30,869 bases of DNA from an uncultured Lachnospiraceae bacterium (GTDB lineage: Bacteria; Bacillota; Clostridia; Lachnospirales; Lachnospiraceae). Shown in pieces: positions 7,138 through 15,420 of this stretch. The notes under the pieces were generated by a model. That model searched no databases and was not told where the DNA came from. It saw only the letters and a program-made list of their open reading frames with translations. The DNA is taken from the NCBI GenBank assembly GCA_910579285.1, contig CAJTTT010000033.1, forward strand, positions 1 through 30,869. Reading direction: 5' to 3'. The first letter of the stretch is position 1. Each line of letters opens with the position of its first letter. The translations under genes were made by a program, and so were the position numbers.

Positions 7138-8953
7138 TTCAATTAAAATTACAATTGTTATAGATGACGAAAAACCGAATGGCCCCAATGGAGGAGAGTC
7201 AGTCGAAAAAGTGATACTGACACAAGAGTCAGCATTGACACTGATGCCGGTTTTGCTAAAGCATGGGTTGATGGATGGCAGCTTTTGCGGCGGAAGAGGT
7301 GACTGCGGACGATGTGTTGTTCAGTTCCTAAAAGGCGCGCCATTCCCTGCTGGCATAGAGAGAAGCCGCCTGGAGCCGGAGGAGCTGCGGCAGGGTTACC
7401 GGCTGGCATGTGTGACCAGACCGAAGACGGATTGTACGATCAGAATTGTCGGAGGGGAGGAAACAGAGGTACCCATTGTCACGGAAGTAAACAGTCTGTC
7501 ACAAAGTGTTGACTTAAATGGTCAAGAAAAATGCTTGTCTGAAAATCAAAAATCATCTGCTATGGAATCCAACGGGAGAGACAAAAGAAAATCAAAAAAA
7601 ATCAAGCGTTATATTATTGCGGTTGACTTGGGAACAACCACCATTGCCATGCAGCTGCGGGATGCGGAGACGGGGGAAGCGGCAGATACCTACTGCGAAA
7701 TAAATCCCCAGCGCAGATACGGCACGGATGTGCTGGCACGGATCCAGGCATCAGTTGAAGGAAATGGGGAGGAGCTGCGCAGGCTTGTCTGTGAAGTGAT
7801 TTTTAGGGGAGTGGAACAGTTTGCCGCCTGTCTGCGGAGCGAGGATCTTTCAGAAGACATGACGGCAGGCCGGCAGAGCGGGATGCCAAATGATCTGGGG
7901 AATGGAATCCGGGAGCCTGTTTACGGCAGGATTGTCTGTATGTGTATCGCCGGAAACACAACGATGGAGCATCTGCTGCTCGGATATGACGTGGCATGTC
8001 TTGGAAGAGCGCCTTTTTTGCCGGTAGAGACGGGCGTGCAGAAAATATCTGCGGTCAGCCTTTTTGCAGGAATGGATCATCTGGCAGAAGGTCTGCGGGG
8101 GTTAGGCAGCGAGGTATTTCTTGATTTCCCGGTTTACATTGCACCATGTATCAGCGCCTTTGTCGGGGGGGACATCGTGGCTGGACTTTATGAGCTTGGC
8201 CTGTTTTCGGCAGGGCTCAGGGAGGCTGAGGACAAGCCGGAGAAGGGAACAGGGGAAAAGCAGGCCGGCGATGAGGCGGCTGGAAGGGAAGCGTCTGCAG
8301 GGAGGCCGGCTGTGCTGTTTGTTGATCTTGGCACCAATGGGGAGATGGCGATTACTGACGGGCAGCGTATGATTGTGACTGCTACGGCGGCGGGACCGGC
8401 CTTTGAGGGGGACGGAGCCATGATTGGCACAGACAGGATTGCTCTTACAGCAAAGCTTCTGCGAAGCGGAGTATTGGATGAGACAGGGCTTTTGGCGGAG
8501 CCGTATTTTACGCAAGGCGTGCGGATAGAGGATGAAAAGGAAGGTAAAGTGGCAGGAAACCCCAGAAAAACCATGTGTTATTTTAAACAGGAGGACATTC
8601 GGGCATTACAGATGGCGAAGGCAGCCATTCGCGCGGGTGTGGAGATTTTATGGAATGAGATGGGACGTCCCGAAATAGATCAGGTCCTGCTGGCAGGCGG
8701 TTTTGGCTATTTTCTGGATGTGGAGGCGGCATCAGCCATCGGCCTTCTGCCCGCCGATATGCGTGAAAGGGTACAGGCTGTGGGAAATACGTCTCTTGCC
8801 GGAGCTTATGAGCTGGGACGGGATCTGTGTGGAAACCGACTGGATGCGGCCAGACTGGAAGCAAAAATAGCTCTCGTGGAAAGCATTAATTTGGCGAAGA
8901 CAGATCAGTTTGAGAGGCTTTATCTGAAATATATGGGGTTAGGGGAGGATTAG
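7130..8953 (+). CDS. Corrinoid activation protein (2Fe-2S ferredoxin + ASKHA, DUF4445)
   Basis: About 608 residues. The N-terminus is a plant-type 2Fe-2S ferredoxin domain with cysteines 53, 59, 62 and 94 (FCGGRGDCGRC and RLACV). The rest is an actin-like ATPase: phosphate-1 motif AVDLGTTT near 164-171, further motifs IAGNTTMEHLL, FVDLGTNGE and LLAGGFG. This is the architecture of reductive activators that return inactive Co(II) corrinoid to Co(I) for methyltransferases (RACE/RamA-like). No methyltransferase or corrinoid protein is encoded in this window. The start is set at TTG 7130 because GAGGAG (7114-7119) lies 10 bases upstream and the ferredoxin fold begins directly after; ATG 7109 and 7112 in the same frame have no RBS. 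A low-complexity Glu/Ala/Gly linker (about 365-390) looks like an insertion loop. Confidence 0.85.
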   Translation: MSDSIKITIVIDDEKPNGPNGGESVEKVILTQESALTLMPVLLKHGLMDGSFCGGRGDCGRCVVQFLKGAPFPAGIERSRLEPEELRQGYRLACVTRPKTDCTIRIVGGEETEVPIVTEVNSLSQSVDLNGQEKCLSENQKSSAMESNGRDKRKSKKIKRYIIAVDLGTTTIAMQLRDAETGEAADTYCEINPQRRYGTDVLARIQASVEGNGEELRRLVCEVIFRGVEQFAACLRSEDLSEDMTAGRQSGMPNDLGNGIREPVYGRIVCMCIAGNTTMEHLLLGYDVACLGRAPFLPVETGVQKISAVSLFAGMDHLAEGLRGLGSEVFLDFPVYIAPCISAFVGGDIVAGLYELGLFSAGLREAEDKPEKGTGEKQAGDEAAGREASAGRPAVLFVDLGTNGEMAITDGQRMIVTATAAGPAFEGDGAMIGTDRIALTAKLLRSGVLDETGLLAEPYFTQGVRIEDEKEGKVAGNPRKTMCYFKQEDIRALQMAKAAIRAGVEILWNEMGRPEIDQVLLAGGFGYFLDVEAASAIGLLPADMRERVQAVGNTSLAGAYELGRDLCGNRLDAARLEAKIALVESINLAKTDQFERLYLKYMGLGED

Positions 8954-8956
8954 GAG

Positions 8957-8998
8957 AGAGGTGCGGTTTAAGGTTCCGTTAAGGTTGCACCTCTTTTC
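8957..8998 (+). terminator. Terminator after corrinoid activator
   Basis: An 8-bp stem AGAGGTGC (8957-8964) with GCACCTCT (8987-8994), a 22-base loop and a short T tail (TTTTC). The 3-base distance from the stop codon and the T tract support an intrinsic terminator, though the tail is weak. Confidence 0.6.
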
Positions 8999-9082
8999 TA
9001 TTAAGAATGGGGTGTTATTCTAATATTGTAACCGGGGCGGCATCCCAGTATCGGGATGGCGGATACAAGGAGGGAATTGTAC

Positions 9083-10015
9083 ATGTGGACACGGAGAGAA
9101 CTAAAGGAAAGGGCCAAAGCAGCCCTGCATCGGAATTATTGGAAGATTGTGCTGGTTTCCGTGATACTTATGGTGTTGGGCTGTGAGACGGGCGGCATCA
9201 GTTTTCACAAAACCGTCTATAATAACAGCACGGCGGCGCGCGTAGAGGAATCGGATGAATACGGGAATGAATGGATTGGAAAGAAAAGTTTCATTAACAT
9301 AAAGACATCGTCCGACTCGGATACCATGACGGTACAGAAGTATGGCGGCGGAGAGGTTGAAACCGAAACGGTTGAGACCAGTTTTATGCAGGATGTGGTG
9401 ATTGGATTTATAATAGCGGCTGTTTTTCTTATCATCTTTTTGGTGATTTTTGCACTGATACTGATCGCCGACATTTTTCTCATCAATCCGCTGAGTGTGG
9501 GCGGCAAGCGCTTTATGATGAAAAGTCTGGAAGACACGGCGCTGGTGAAAGAAGTTACCTATGGATTTGACCATTCCTATAAAAACGTTGTCAAGGTGAT
9601 GTTTTACAGAGATCTGTATATTACGCTCTGGTCGCTTCTGCTTATCATACCGGGTATCATAAAAATGTATGAGTATTACATGGTGCCTTATATCCTGGCG
9701 GAGAACCCTGATATAGAGTATAAGGCGGCGCTGCAGATGAGTCGTGACATGATGGAAGGAAATAAATGGAAGACCTTTGTGCTGGAGCTGTCCTTTATTT
9801 TATGGCATATTCTGGGGACAATCACGGCCGGAATTGCAGAGGTTCTTTATGTTCAGCCCTATCGAAACCTGACGTTTGCGGCCCTGTACTGCAATATTAG
9901 GGATACGGGTGTTATTTATCGGGCGGACGCAACTGTGAATGTCCAATACGATGGAAACGGCCAGTATGATGCGAATGGGCAGTATGGCGGATATGACGAC
10001 GGACAGCAGTGGTGA
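9083..10015 (+). CDS. DUF975 family integral membrane protein
   Basis: A 310-residue protein beginning MWTRRELKERAKAALHRNYW, the typical N-terminus of DUF975 proteins, followed by several hydrophobic segments (near 24-40, a long pair around 110-145, then about 190-215 and 240-265). An extracellular-looking loop of roughly 70 polar residues lies between the first and second segments. The C-terminal ~25 residues are a Gln/Tyr/Gly-rich tail with short repeats (QYDGNGQYDANGQYGGY). The start at 9083 is preferred over the in-frame 9056 because AAGGAGGG (9067-9074) lies 8 bases before it. A short perfect hairpin (9041-9046 with 9053-9058) sits just upstream. Function unknown; its position before a two-component system suggests an envelope role, which is inference. 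Confidence 0.8.
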   Translation: MWTRRELKERAKAALHRNYWKIVLVSVILMVLGCETGGISFHKTVYNNSTAARVEESDEYGNEWIGKKSFINIKTSSDSDTMTVQKYGGGEVETETVETSFMQDVVIGFIIAAVFLIIFLVIFALILIADIFLINPLSVGGKRFMMKSLEDTALVKEVTYGFDHSYKNVVKVMFYRDLYITLWSLLLIIPGIIKMYEYYMVPYILAENPDIEYKAALQMSRDMMEGNKWKTFVLELSFILWHILGTITAGIAEVLYVQPYRNLTFAALYCNIRDTGVIYRADATVNVQYDGNGQYDANGQYGGYDDGQQW

Positions 10016-10107
10016 CTGCCTGAACCCAATGTGCTTCGAATGCAGTCGGAAACGTGGGAGTGGAGATGGATATCAGCGCAGCTGGCAGTTTAGACATGGG
10101 GGTTGAA

Positions 10108-10803
10108 ATGACTTACAGAATATTGGTGGCAGATGACGAGGCGGAAATCCGGGAGGTGCTCCGCCTGTATCTGGAAAAAGAGGGATATGAGATCGTGGAA
10201 GCGGCGGATGGCGCGGAGGCTGTCAGACGCATAAAGGAGGAGCGGATTGATCTGGCGCTTTTGGACATAATGATGCCTGAAATGGATGGATATCGGGTGT
10301 TACGAAATGTCCGGGAGGAAAACAATCTTCCTGTGATTATGATTTCGGCCAAAGGCAGCGACTCCGACAAAATTCTGGGTCTGGATCTGGGGGCAGACGA
10401 TTATATCACGAAGCCTTTTGTCCCGCTGGAGGCCGTGGCGCGGGTGAAATCCAATCTGAGAAGGTTTTATGCGCTGGGGGCCGGGGAGAGCCAGGCGGGG
10501 CAGAGTGCGGCGTTACAGGTGGGAAATCTGCGGCTGGAGCCGGATTCCTGCCTTCTGTACCGGGATGGAGAGCGGATTGAGCTGACTTCGGTGGAATTTC
10601 GGATTATGAAGCTTTTTATGGAAAATCCGGGCAGAGTGTTTACCAAGCAGCAGATTTTTGAGGCAGGCTGGGAGGAGGCATACATGGTTTCTGACAACAA
10701 TGTGATGGTGTGCATCTCGAAGCTGCGTGCGAAGCTTGACCATAACGGCATGGAATATATTCGGACGATCAGAGGGCTCGGATACCGCATGGAAAAAGAG
10801 TGA
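10108..10803 (+). CDS. OmpR/PhoB-family response regulator
   Basis: A 231-residue DNA-binding response regulator. The receiver domain (about 1-118) shows the acidic pair DDE near the start, phospho-acceptor Asp53 in LLDIMMPEMDG, the switch Ser in IMISAKG and Lys102 in YITKPF. The C-terminal winged helix (about 135-230) ends with the IRTIRGLGYRME signature. The start at 10108 fits the domain boundary; the in-frame 10054 would add 18 residues unrelated to the fold. The kinase gene starts 13 bases after its stop, so the two are a cognate pair. The VanR/VanS-like group is the closest type I can name. Targets are not visible; adjacent deacetylase and DUF975 genes suggest envelope functions. Confidence 0.93.
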   Translation: MTYRILVADDEAEIREVLRLYLEKEGYEIVEAADGAEAVRRIKEERIDLALLDIMMPEMDGYRVLRNVREENNLPVIMISAKGSDSDKILGLDLGADDYITKPFVPLEAVARVKSNLRRFYALGAGESQAGQSAALQVGNLRLEPDSCLLYRDGERIELTSVEFRIMKLFMENPGRVFTKQQIFEAGWEEAYMVSDNNVMVCISKLRAKLDHNGMEYIRTIRGLGYRMEKE

Positions 10804-10816
10804 GGCGCGGCTTTAG

Positions 10817-11953
10817 ATGAAAAAGAGTGTAAAAAGGTTTCTGGTATATCGTTTTCTGGCGATTCTATTTTGGATTTACCTGAGCGGGGAGGCTGTCAAC
10901 TTCATTTACAGGGTAGCTGTTTATCCGGCGGCGATTATGTTTCTGGAAACTCAGCAGATCGAGATTACGGGAAACAGTAATATGCTTGGCTGGCTATTAC
11001 ATATGTTATTATATTTTCTGTGCGGTTTTCTGCCATCAGGAATCAGCGAGTGGGCGCAGCGGCAGATTGGGCAGACAATGGGCAGCATGAGTGTACAGGT
11101 TACTTCGCCTCTTTACAGCGGCGCGTGGGGCGTGGCGCTGCGCATTATCATCATAGGGGGCATCATCGGTCTTCTGCTGATCAGGGTACTTCCCTATCTG
11201 GTGGGGGCTTTCTGCTATTCCCGGATCGTGTCGGAGCAGTTTAAAGAACTGCTTGCGCAGGAGGAAGCTCAGAAACGTGCCAGAGATGAGAGGCGTAACC
11301 TGATGCTCTCAGATATTGCCCACGATATCAAGACGCCGATCACCACGATCTGCGGGTACAGCAGGGCGCTTTCCGAGGGTGTTGTGGCAGAAAAGGACAG
11401 ACAGTCCTACCTGGACGCCATATATGCGAAAGCCATGCGGATGGATGAGCTGCTCACGCTTCTATTTACCTATGTCAAGCTGGAGAGTGAAGGATTTACT
11501 CTGGACTGGGAACAGGGGGATCTGGCGGAGCTTACGAGGGAGATGGCGGCTCTCACCTACGCAGATTTTGAGGAAAGAAAGATGGAATTGATTCTGGAAA
11601 TCCCGGAGGAGAGGGTTCCCTTTGAGATGGACAGGCTGCAGCTTGGACGGGCGTTGGCCAATCTGCTCACCAATGCGCAGCGTTACGGAAAGGAAGAGGG
11701 CAGGGTGCTCGTACGCCTGCGGGACTATGAGCTTACGGTGGCGGATGACGGAGAACCGATAGATCCGGCCTTTGCAGCGCATATTTTTGAACCGTTTACA
11801 AGAGGGGACAAGGCACGCTCCTCGAATGGCGGCAGCGGCCTGGGACTTGGCATCGCCAAAAAGATTGTGGAGATGCACGGCGGAAAGCTGCTGTTACGGC
11901 AGAATTTCGGAGAGGGGTATACAAAAGCTTTTCAGATCAGACTTCCCGGATAG
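10817..11953 (+). CDS. Sensor histidine kinase
   Basis: A 378-residue membrane kinase. Hydrophobic segments near 10-40 and at about 110-135 frame an external loop, with a third hydrophobic stretch around 55-75. The DHp domain carries His169 in LSDIAHDIKTPITTICGYSRAL, and the ATPase domain shows the N box (LLTNAQRYGK), G1 (VADDGEPID) and G2 (GGSGLGLGIAKK). The external region is short, without a PAS or Cache fold, as in kinases that sense the membrane or a membrane partner. It directly follows its response regulator and precedes a polysaccharide deacetylase by 38 bases. Confidence 0.92.
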   Translation: MKKSVKRFLVYRFLAILFWIYLSGEAVNFIYRVAVYPAAIMFLETQQIEITGNSNMLGWLLHMLLYFLCGFLPSGISEWAQRQIGQTMGSMSVQVTSPLYSGAWGVALRIIIIGGIIGLLLIRVLPYLVGAFCYSRIVSEQFKELLAQEEAQKRARDERRNLMLSDIAHDIKTPITTICGYSRALSEGVVAEKDRQSYLDAIYAKAMRMDELLTLLFTYVKLESEGFTLDWEQGDLAELTREMAALTYADFEERKMELILEIPEERVPFEMDRLQLGRALANLLTNAQRYGKEEGRVLVRLRDYELTVADDGEPIDPAFAAHIFEPFTRGDKARSSNGGSGLGLGIAKKIVEMHGGKLLLRQNFGEGYTKAFQIRLPG

Positions 11954-11991
11954 AACGGAAGCAGAATCTGGCAGGGAGCGCCGGCATATAC

Positions 11992-12732
11992 ATGATAGAG
12001 AAAAGTATATTGTGGGTGCTTTCCGGGATGAATAGAAAAAACAGAAAAATTGCAAGTGTTATTATATTGACAGCCGCCGTGATGCTGAGTGGTTTGGGAT
12101 TTTTGTCAGACCGCATGGATTCTATGGAATCGACTGAATGCATAACGGGAGTTATGAATGAAAAGGAAGATGTGGACCGCCCGAAAATAGCGCTTACCTT
12201 TGATGACGGGCCGCATCCGTACTATACGGAGCAGCTTTTGGACGGACTGAAGGAACGGGGAGCCAAAGCCAGCTTTTTTGTGATGGGGAAACAGGCGGAA
12301 ACTTATCCAGAGCTGATTGTGCGGATGCAGGAGGAGGGGCATCTGGTTGGCAACCACACTTACAGCCACATACAGCTGGGAGAGAGCAACCGGGAGACTT
12401 TTAAGGAGGAGTTGATCAAAACAAACGAGCTGCTGCAAGGAATGACAGGGGAAGAGCCGCAGTATGTGCGGCCGCCCTACGGGAGCTGGGACAAAAGCTT
12501 TGAGACAGAGCTTATGATGATTCCTGTACTCTGGACGATTGATCCTATGGACTGGTGCAGCAGCGATGTGAGAGGGATTGTCAGCGAGGTCACAAAAAAG
12601 GCGGAGGAAAATGCTGTCATTTTGATGCACGACGAATATAAGTCCAGTGTGACGGCAGCCCTTGAAATTGTGGACATTCTGCAGAAACAGGGGTATGAGT
12701 TTGTGACGGTGGATGAGATCTTATTTGACTAA
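11992..12732 (+). CDS. Membrane-anchored polysaccharide deacetylase (NodB domain, CE4)
   Basis: A 246-residue protein with an N-terminal signal anchor (about 18-40: hydrophobic stretch ending VMLSGLGFLSD) and one NodB domain. The catalytic motifs are TFDDGPH (base Asp71 and metal ligand Asp72), GNHTYSH (metal ligands His122 and His126), RPPYGSWD, the IDPMDW stretch and ILMHDE with the catalytic His. This fits a Zn-dependent CE4 de-N-acetylase acting outside the membrane on peptidoglycan or another N-acetylated glycan. An alternative start at ATG 12028 would remove 12 residues and leave the anchor intact; neither start has a good RBS, so expression may depend on the upstream kinase gene. Its place in the regulator operon suggests cell-wall modification is an output of this two-component system. 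Confidence 0.88.
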   Translation: MIEKSILWVLSGMNRKNRKIASVIILTAAVMLSGLGFLSDRMDSMESTECITGVMNEKEDVDRPKIALTFDDGPHPYYTEQLLDGLKERGAKASFFVMGKQAETYPELIVRMQEEGHLVGNHTYSHIQLGESNRETFKEELIKTNELLQGMTGEEPQYVRPPYGSWDKSFETELMMIPVLWTIDPMDWCSSDVRGIVSEVTKKAEENAVILMHDEYKSSVTAALEIVDILQKQGYEFVTVDEILFD

Positions 12733-12758
12733 AGGCGGGCTGGCTGTAAGGAAAGGTA

Positions 12759-12788
12759 TTGGACTTTTTCCACATAATCGTGTAATAT
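12759..12788 (+). promoter_or_regulatory. Probable promoter of the DUF5722 gene
   Basis: TTGGAC (12759-12764), an 18-base spacer and TAATAT (12783-12788) lie about 65 bases before the DUF5722 start. The match is reasonable (5/6 and 4/6) and the gap after the deacetylase is long enough for an independent promoter. Confidence 0.45.
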
Positions 12789-12852
12789 AGTACAATGAGC
12801 GAAATATGGCGGACAGATCAGGTGCGCCAGGAAAAAGGAAAAAAGATAATAC

Positions 12853-14859
12853 ATGGGGACAACCGACAGAACAGACGATGAGAAGGCTCCCGCAAAGGAC
12901 GCCGTAAAAGAGAACGGGAAGAAGAAAAAGAAACGCTCCATCGATAAGGCGAAGGTGGCGGAAAATAAACGGAAAATCAAAGAAAAGAAGGCAAGGCAGA
13001 GGGAGAAGCGGGCACAGGAAAGAAAAGCCGGGGACAGGAAGAAACGGTGGATCATTGTGGCTGTCTGTTTTGTCGTGCTGGCGGGCGTCAGTGGTTTCGG
13101 GGGCTTTTATATACAGCAGCATATGGACATGCTTGCCGCTGAGAGTGCGGCAGTGGAAGCTATGGTACATATGGAGGCGATGAAGCTGGCCGAGTACAGC
13201 AAGACCCAGCACAGAAAGGACAGCGTCAGGCAGAATGCCGGAAAGGACACGACCCAGGCGCTGGTGGACGCCGCACGCTATATGATAAAGGGGATCAAGA
13301 ACAGGCCGAAGGAAGTGGAGGTCACGGCTGAGAACGCGGCAGACTTTGCCACGATCGAAAGCTGCTTGATCAATGCGGAGACCGGGAAAATTGACGTGAC
13401 CATGAAGGCGGAGGATCTGGCTGTCAGTGATGACGGGTATTACTATCTGTTTGAGGAGAAGGCCTACCAGTCATCGCTGGAGGGCACGGAGTATCTGATA
13501 GAAGACCAGAAGGATGTGGAGTTGACTTTTTCAGTCAATCTCAACTATAATACCGCAAGTTCCAGACTTTTCTCCAAATTTGTGGTGGCGGTGAAAAAGA
13601 ACGGGAGTTTTTTGGCGATCACAAAGCCCCATTACATCACGAACCCGGAGGTCATAGCGAAATACAAGCCGTCTTTTGAAAACACATCCTCCAAGAAGGG
13701 GCTTCTGGTGGACCCGGAGAAGCTGCAGAGCGCGGAGCTGGATGACCTGGGCGTGAAGCATGCTGCCTATAATATTCCCTTAAGCCGGATTCTGGGGCAG
13801 ACAAGCAACGATTTTTATCCTACGGTTTACTATACTTATAATGGAAGGAACTATGCTTTTAACGGGCAGATTATCGCAGAGTACGACTATATTTTCACAA
13901 ACCTTACCAACAGGGGAATCACCACAACGGCGATTGTCTTAAACGATATTTCCGCGCACCCGGAGCTGATTCATCCCAAGGCGCGTTCCGGCGGACATGC
14001 GCCCTACTTTGCTTTCAATGCCGCGGATGGGAGCGGGACGGAGACGATTGCGGCGGTCGCGTCGTTCCTGGCCAGCCGTTATTCCGGCTCAGGGCATGGC
14101 AAGGTAATGAACTGGGTGATCGGCAACGAAATCAATGCCAGAAGCGAGTGGAATCATATTGAGCATATGAGCACACCCGCCTATGTGGACGAGTACGCGA
14201 GGGCTTTCCGCATCTTCTATAACGCGCTGCTGAGTATTAACGGCAATGCCAGAGTATACATATCCCTGGATCAGCAGTGGGGTAAGAGCCTCTATTCCAA
14301 AAACGGGTACGGTTCCAAGGAAATTCTGGATGAGTTTAACAGAAATCTGAAGGCGGAGGGAAATATTGACTGGGGGCTGGCGCAGCATCCTTACAATTAC
14401 CCGCTGACCAGCGCGAAGGCGTGGCAGAGCAACAGCAAGTATGTGCAGGAAAATGAGAACACGCCGGTGATCACGATGAAGAATCTGCATGTGCTGACGG
14501 ATTATCTGCAAAAGCCGGAGATGCTGACGGACGACGGAGAGGTGAGACATCTGATCTTGAGCGAGATGGGGTATACTTCCTCGCAGGGACAGGAACTGCA
14601 GTCGGCGTCTTTTGTCTATGCATACAAGATCATCGAGGCGAACCAGTATGTGGACAGTATGCTCTTTTCCAGAGAGACAGACGCGCCCTCAGAGGTGGCG
14701 CAGGGACTGGATCTGGGCATCTGCACGCTGGGCGGCGGCAGGAAATCCATATATGAGGCATATAAGTATGTGGATACCCCGGAATCGGCCAAGTACACGG
14801 ATTTTGCACTGCGGGTGATCGGCATTTCCAGCTGGAGTGAAGTGATTAAGAAGCGTTAA
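12853..14859 (+). CDS. Membrane-anchored DUF5722 protein, glycoside-hydrolase-like
   Basis: A 668-residue protein. The first ~65 residues are extremely rich in Lys, Arg and Glu and cytoplasmic; a single membrane segment follows (about 67-89, RWIIVAVCFVVLAGVSGFGG), then a large external part. Residues ~155-270 look like a beta-rich domain, and ~290-668 like a TIM barrel. WVIGNEINARSEW places Glu426 in a GNE motif and LILSEMGYT places Glu571; 145 residues apart, they resemble the acid/base and nucleophile pair of clan-A retaining glycosidases. I recall this family as DUF5722; substrate unknown. The RBS is a weak AGGAAAAAAG. It faces the minus-strand DUF4364 gene with only 12 bases between stops. 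Enzymatic activity is inferred from residue pattern only. Confidence 0.78.
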   Translation: MGTTDRTDDEKAPAKDAVKENGKKKKKRSIDKAKVAENKRKIKEKKARQREKRAQERKAGDRKKRWIIVAVCFVVLAGVSGFGGFYIQQHMDMLAAESAAVEAMVHMEAMKLAEYSKTQHRKDSVRQNAGKDTTQALVDAARYMIKGIKNRPKEVEVTAENAADFATIESCLINAETGKIDVTMKAEDLAVSDDGYYYLFEEKAYQSSLEGTEYLIEDQKDVELTFSVNLNYNTASSRLFSKFVVAVKKNGSFLAITKPHYITNPEVIAKYKPSFENTSSKKGLLVDPEKLQSAELDDLGVKHAAYNIPLSRILGQTSNDFYPTVYYTYNGRNYAFNGQIIAEYDYIFTNLTNRGITTTAIVLNDISAHPELIHPKARSGGHAPYFAFNAADGSGTETIAAVASFLASRYSGSGHGKVMNWVIGNEINARSEWNHIEHMSTPAYVDEYARAFRIFYNALLSINGNARVYISLDQQWGKSLYSKNGYGSKEILDEFNRNLKAEGNIDWGLAQHPYNYPLTSAKAWQSNSKYVQENENTPVITMKNLHVLTDYLQKPEMLTDDGEVRHLILSEMGYTSSQGQELQSASFVYAYKIIEANQYVDSMLFSRETDAPSEVAQGLDLGICTLGGGRKSIYEAYKYVDTPESAKYTDFALRVIGISSWSEVIKKR

Positions 14860-14871
14860 TAAGGATAGCGG

Positions 14872-15387
14872 TTAAAATAATTGGGAAACCAGATACTGGT
14901 AAATGCTCTGGTTTTTCTTCTGCCAGTTGGCGCAGATGGCAGCGGCAGTGTCTTCATCAGGGACGGACAGGGTGATATCCACCACTGTCACGTCCTTTTC
15001 TTTTACGAGAAGGCGGGCTTCAAATTCGCCGGAGGTGGACTTATAATAGTCCGCGCGGACGGCGGATTCGCTCCGCATGTCCATCTCGTGATCGGCAAAA
15101 AAGGCTAAGATGTCCTCTTTGATGGAGTCGTTTATGCGGTTGCCGAAATAGGAGAGCGTGTTCTGGCCCTCCTCTGTAATTTCCAGATAAGTCCGATTGC
15201 GCAGGGATTTTGCCCGGATCAGTTCCGCATCAATCAGCTCCGCAATCACCTGCTGTAATGTCAGAAAGTTTGTATAATCGCGCCCCAGAATAAAATCCCC
15301 GATCTGTGCCTTGGTGAGCGGAAAAGAGACCCGGTCCAGCATGTAGAGGGTAATCAGTTTATAGAGGGTTAAGGGATCCTGTGCCAT
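14872..15387 (-). CDS. DUF4364 family protein, winged-helix-like
   Basis: A 171-residue protein starting MAQDPLTLYKLITLYMLDRV, typical of DUF4364 proteins of Firmicutes. The N-terminal ~90 residues look like a winged helix of the PadR/MarR type (PLTKAQIGDFIL... QQVIAELIDAELI... YLEITEEGQ), and the remainder is an alpha/beta domain (VVDITLSVPDED). AAGGAG lies 6 bases before the ATG. It is downstream of malic enzyme on the same strand with a 33-base gap, so they are probably co-transcribed. Function is unknown; DNA binding is inferred from the fold. Confidence 0.82.
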   Translation of the reverse strand: MAQDPLTLYKLITLYMLDRVSFPLTKAQIGDFILGRDYTNFLTLQQVIAELIDAELIRAKSLRNRTYLEITEEGQNTLSYFGNRINDSIKEDILAFFADHEMDMRSESAVRADYYKSTSGEFEARLLVKEKDVTVVDITLSVPDEDTAAAICANWQKKNQSIYQYLVSQLF

Positions 15388-15420
15388 AATGTCTCCTTGT
15401 TTATCGGTTGTCTGGTTGTC

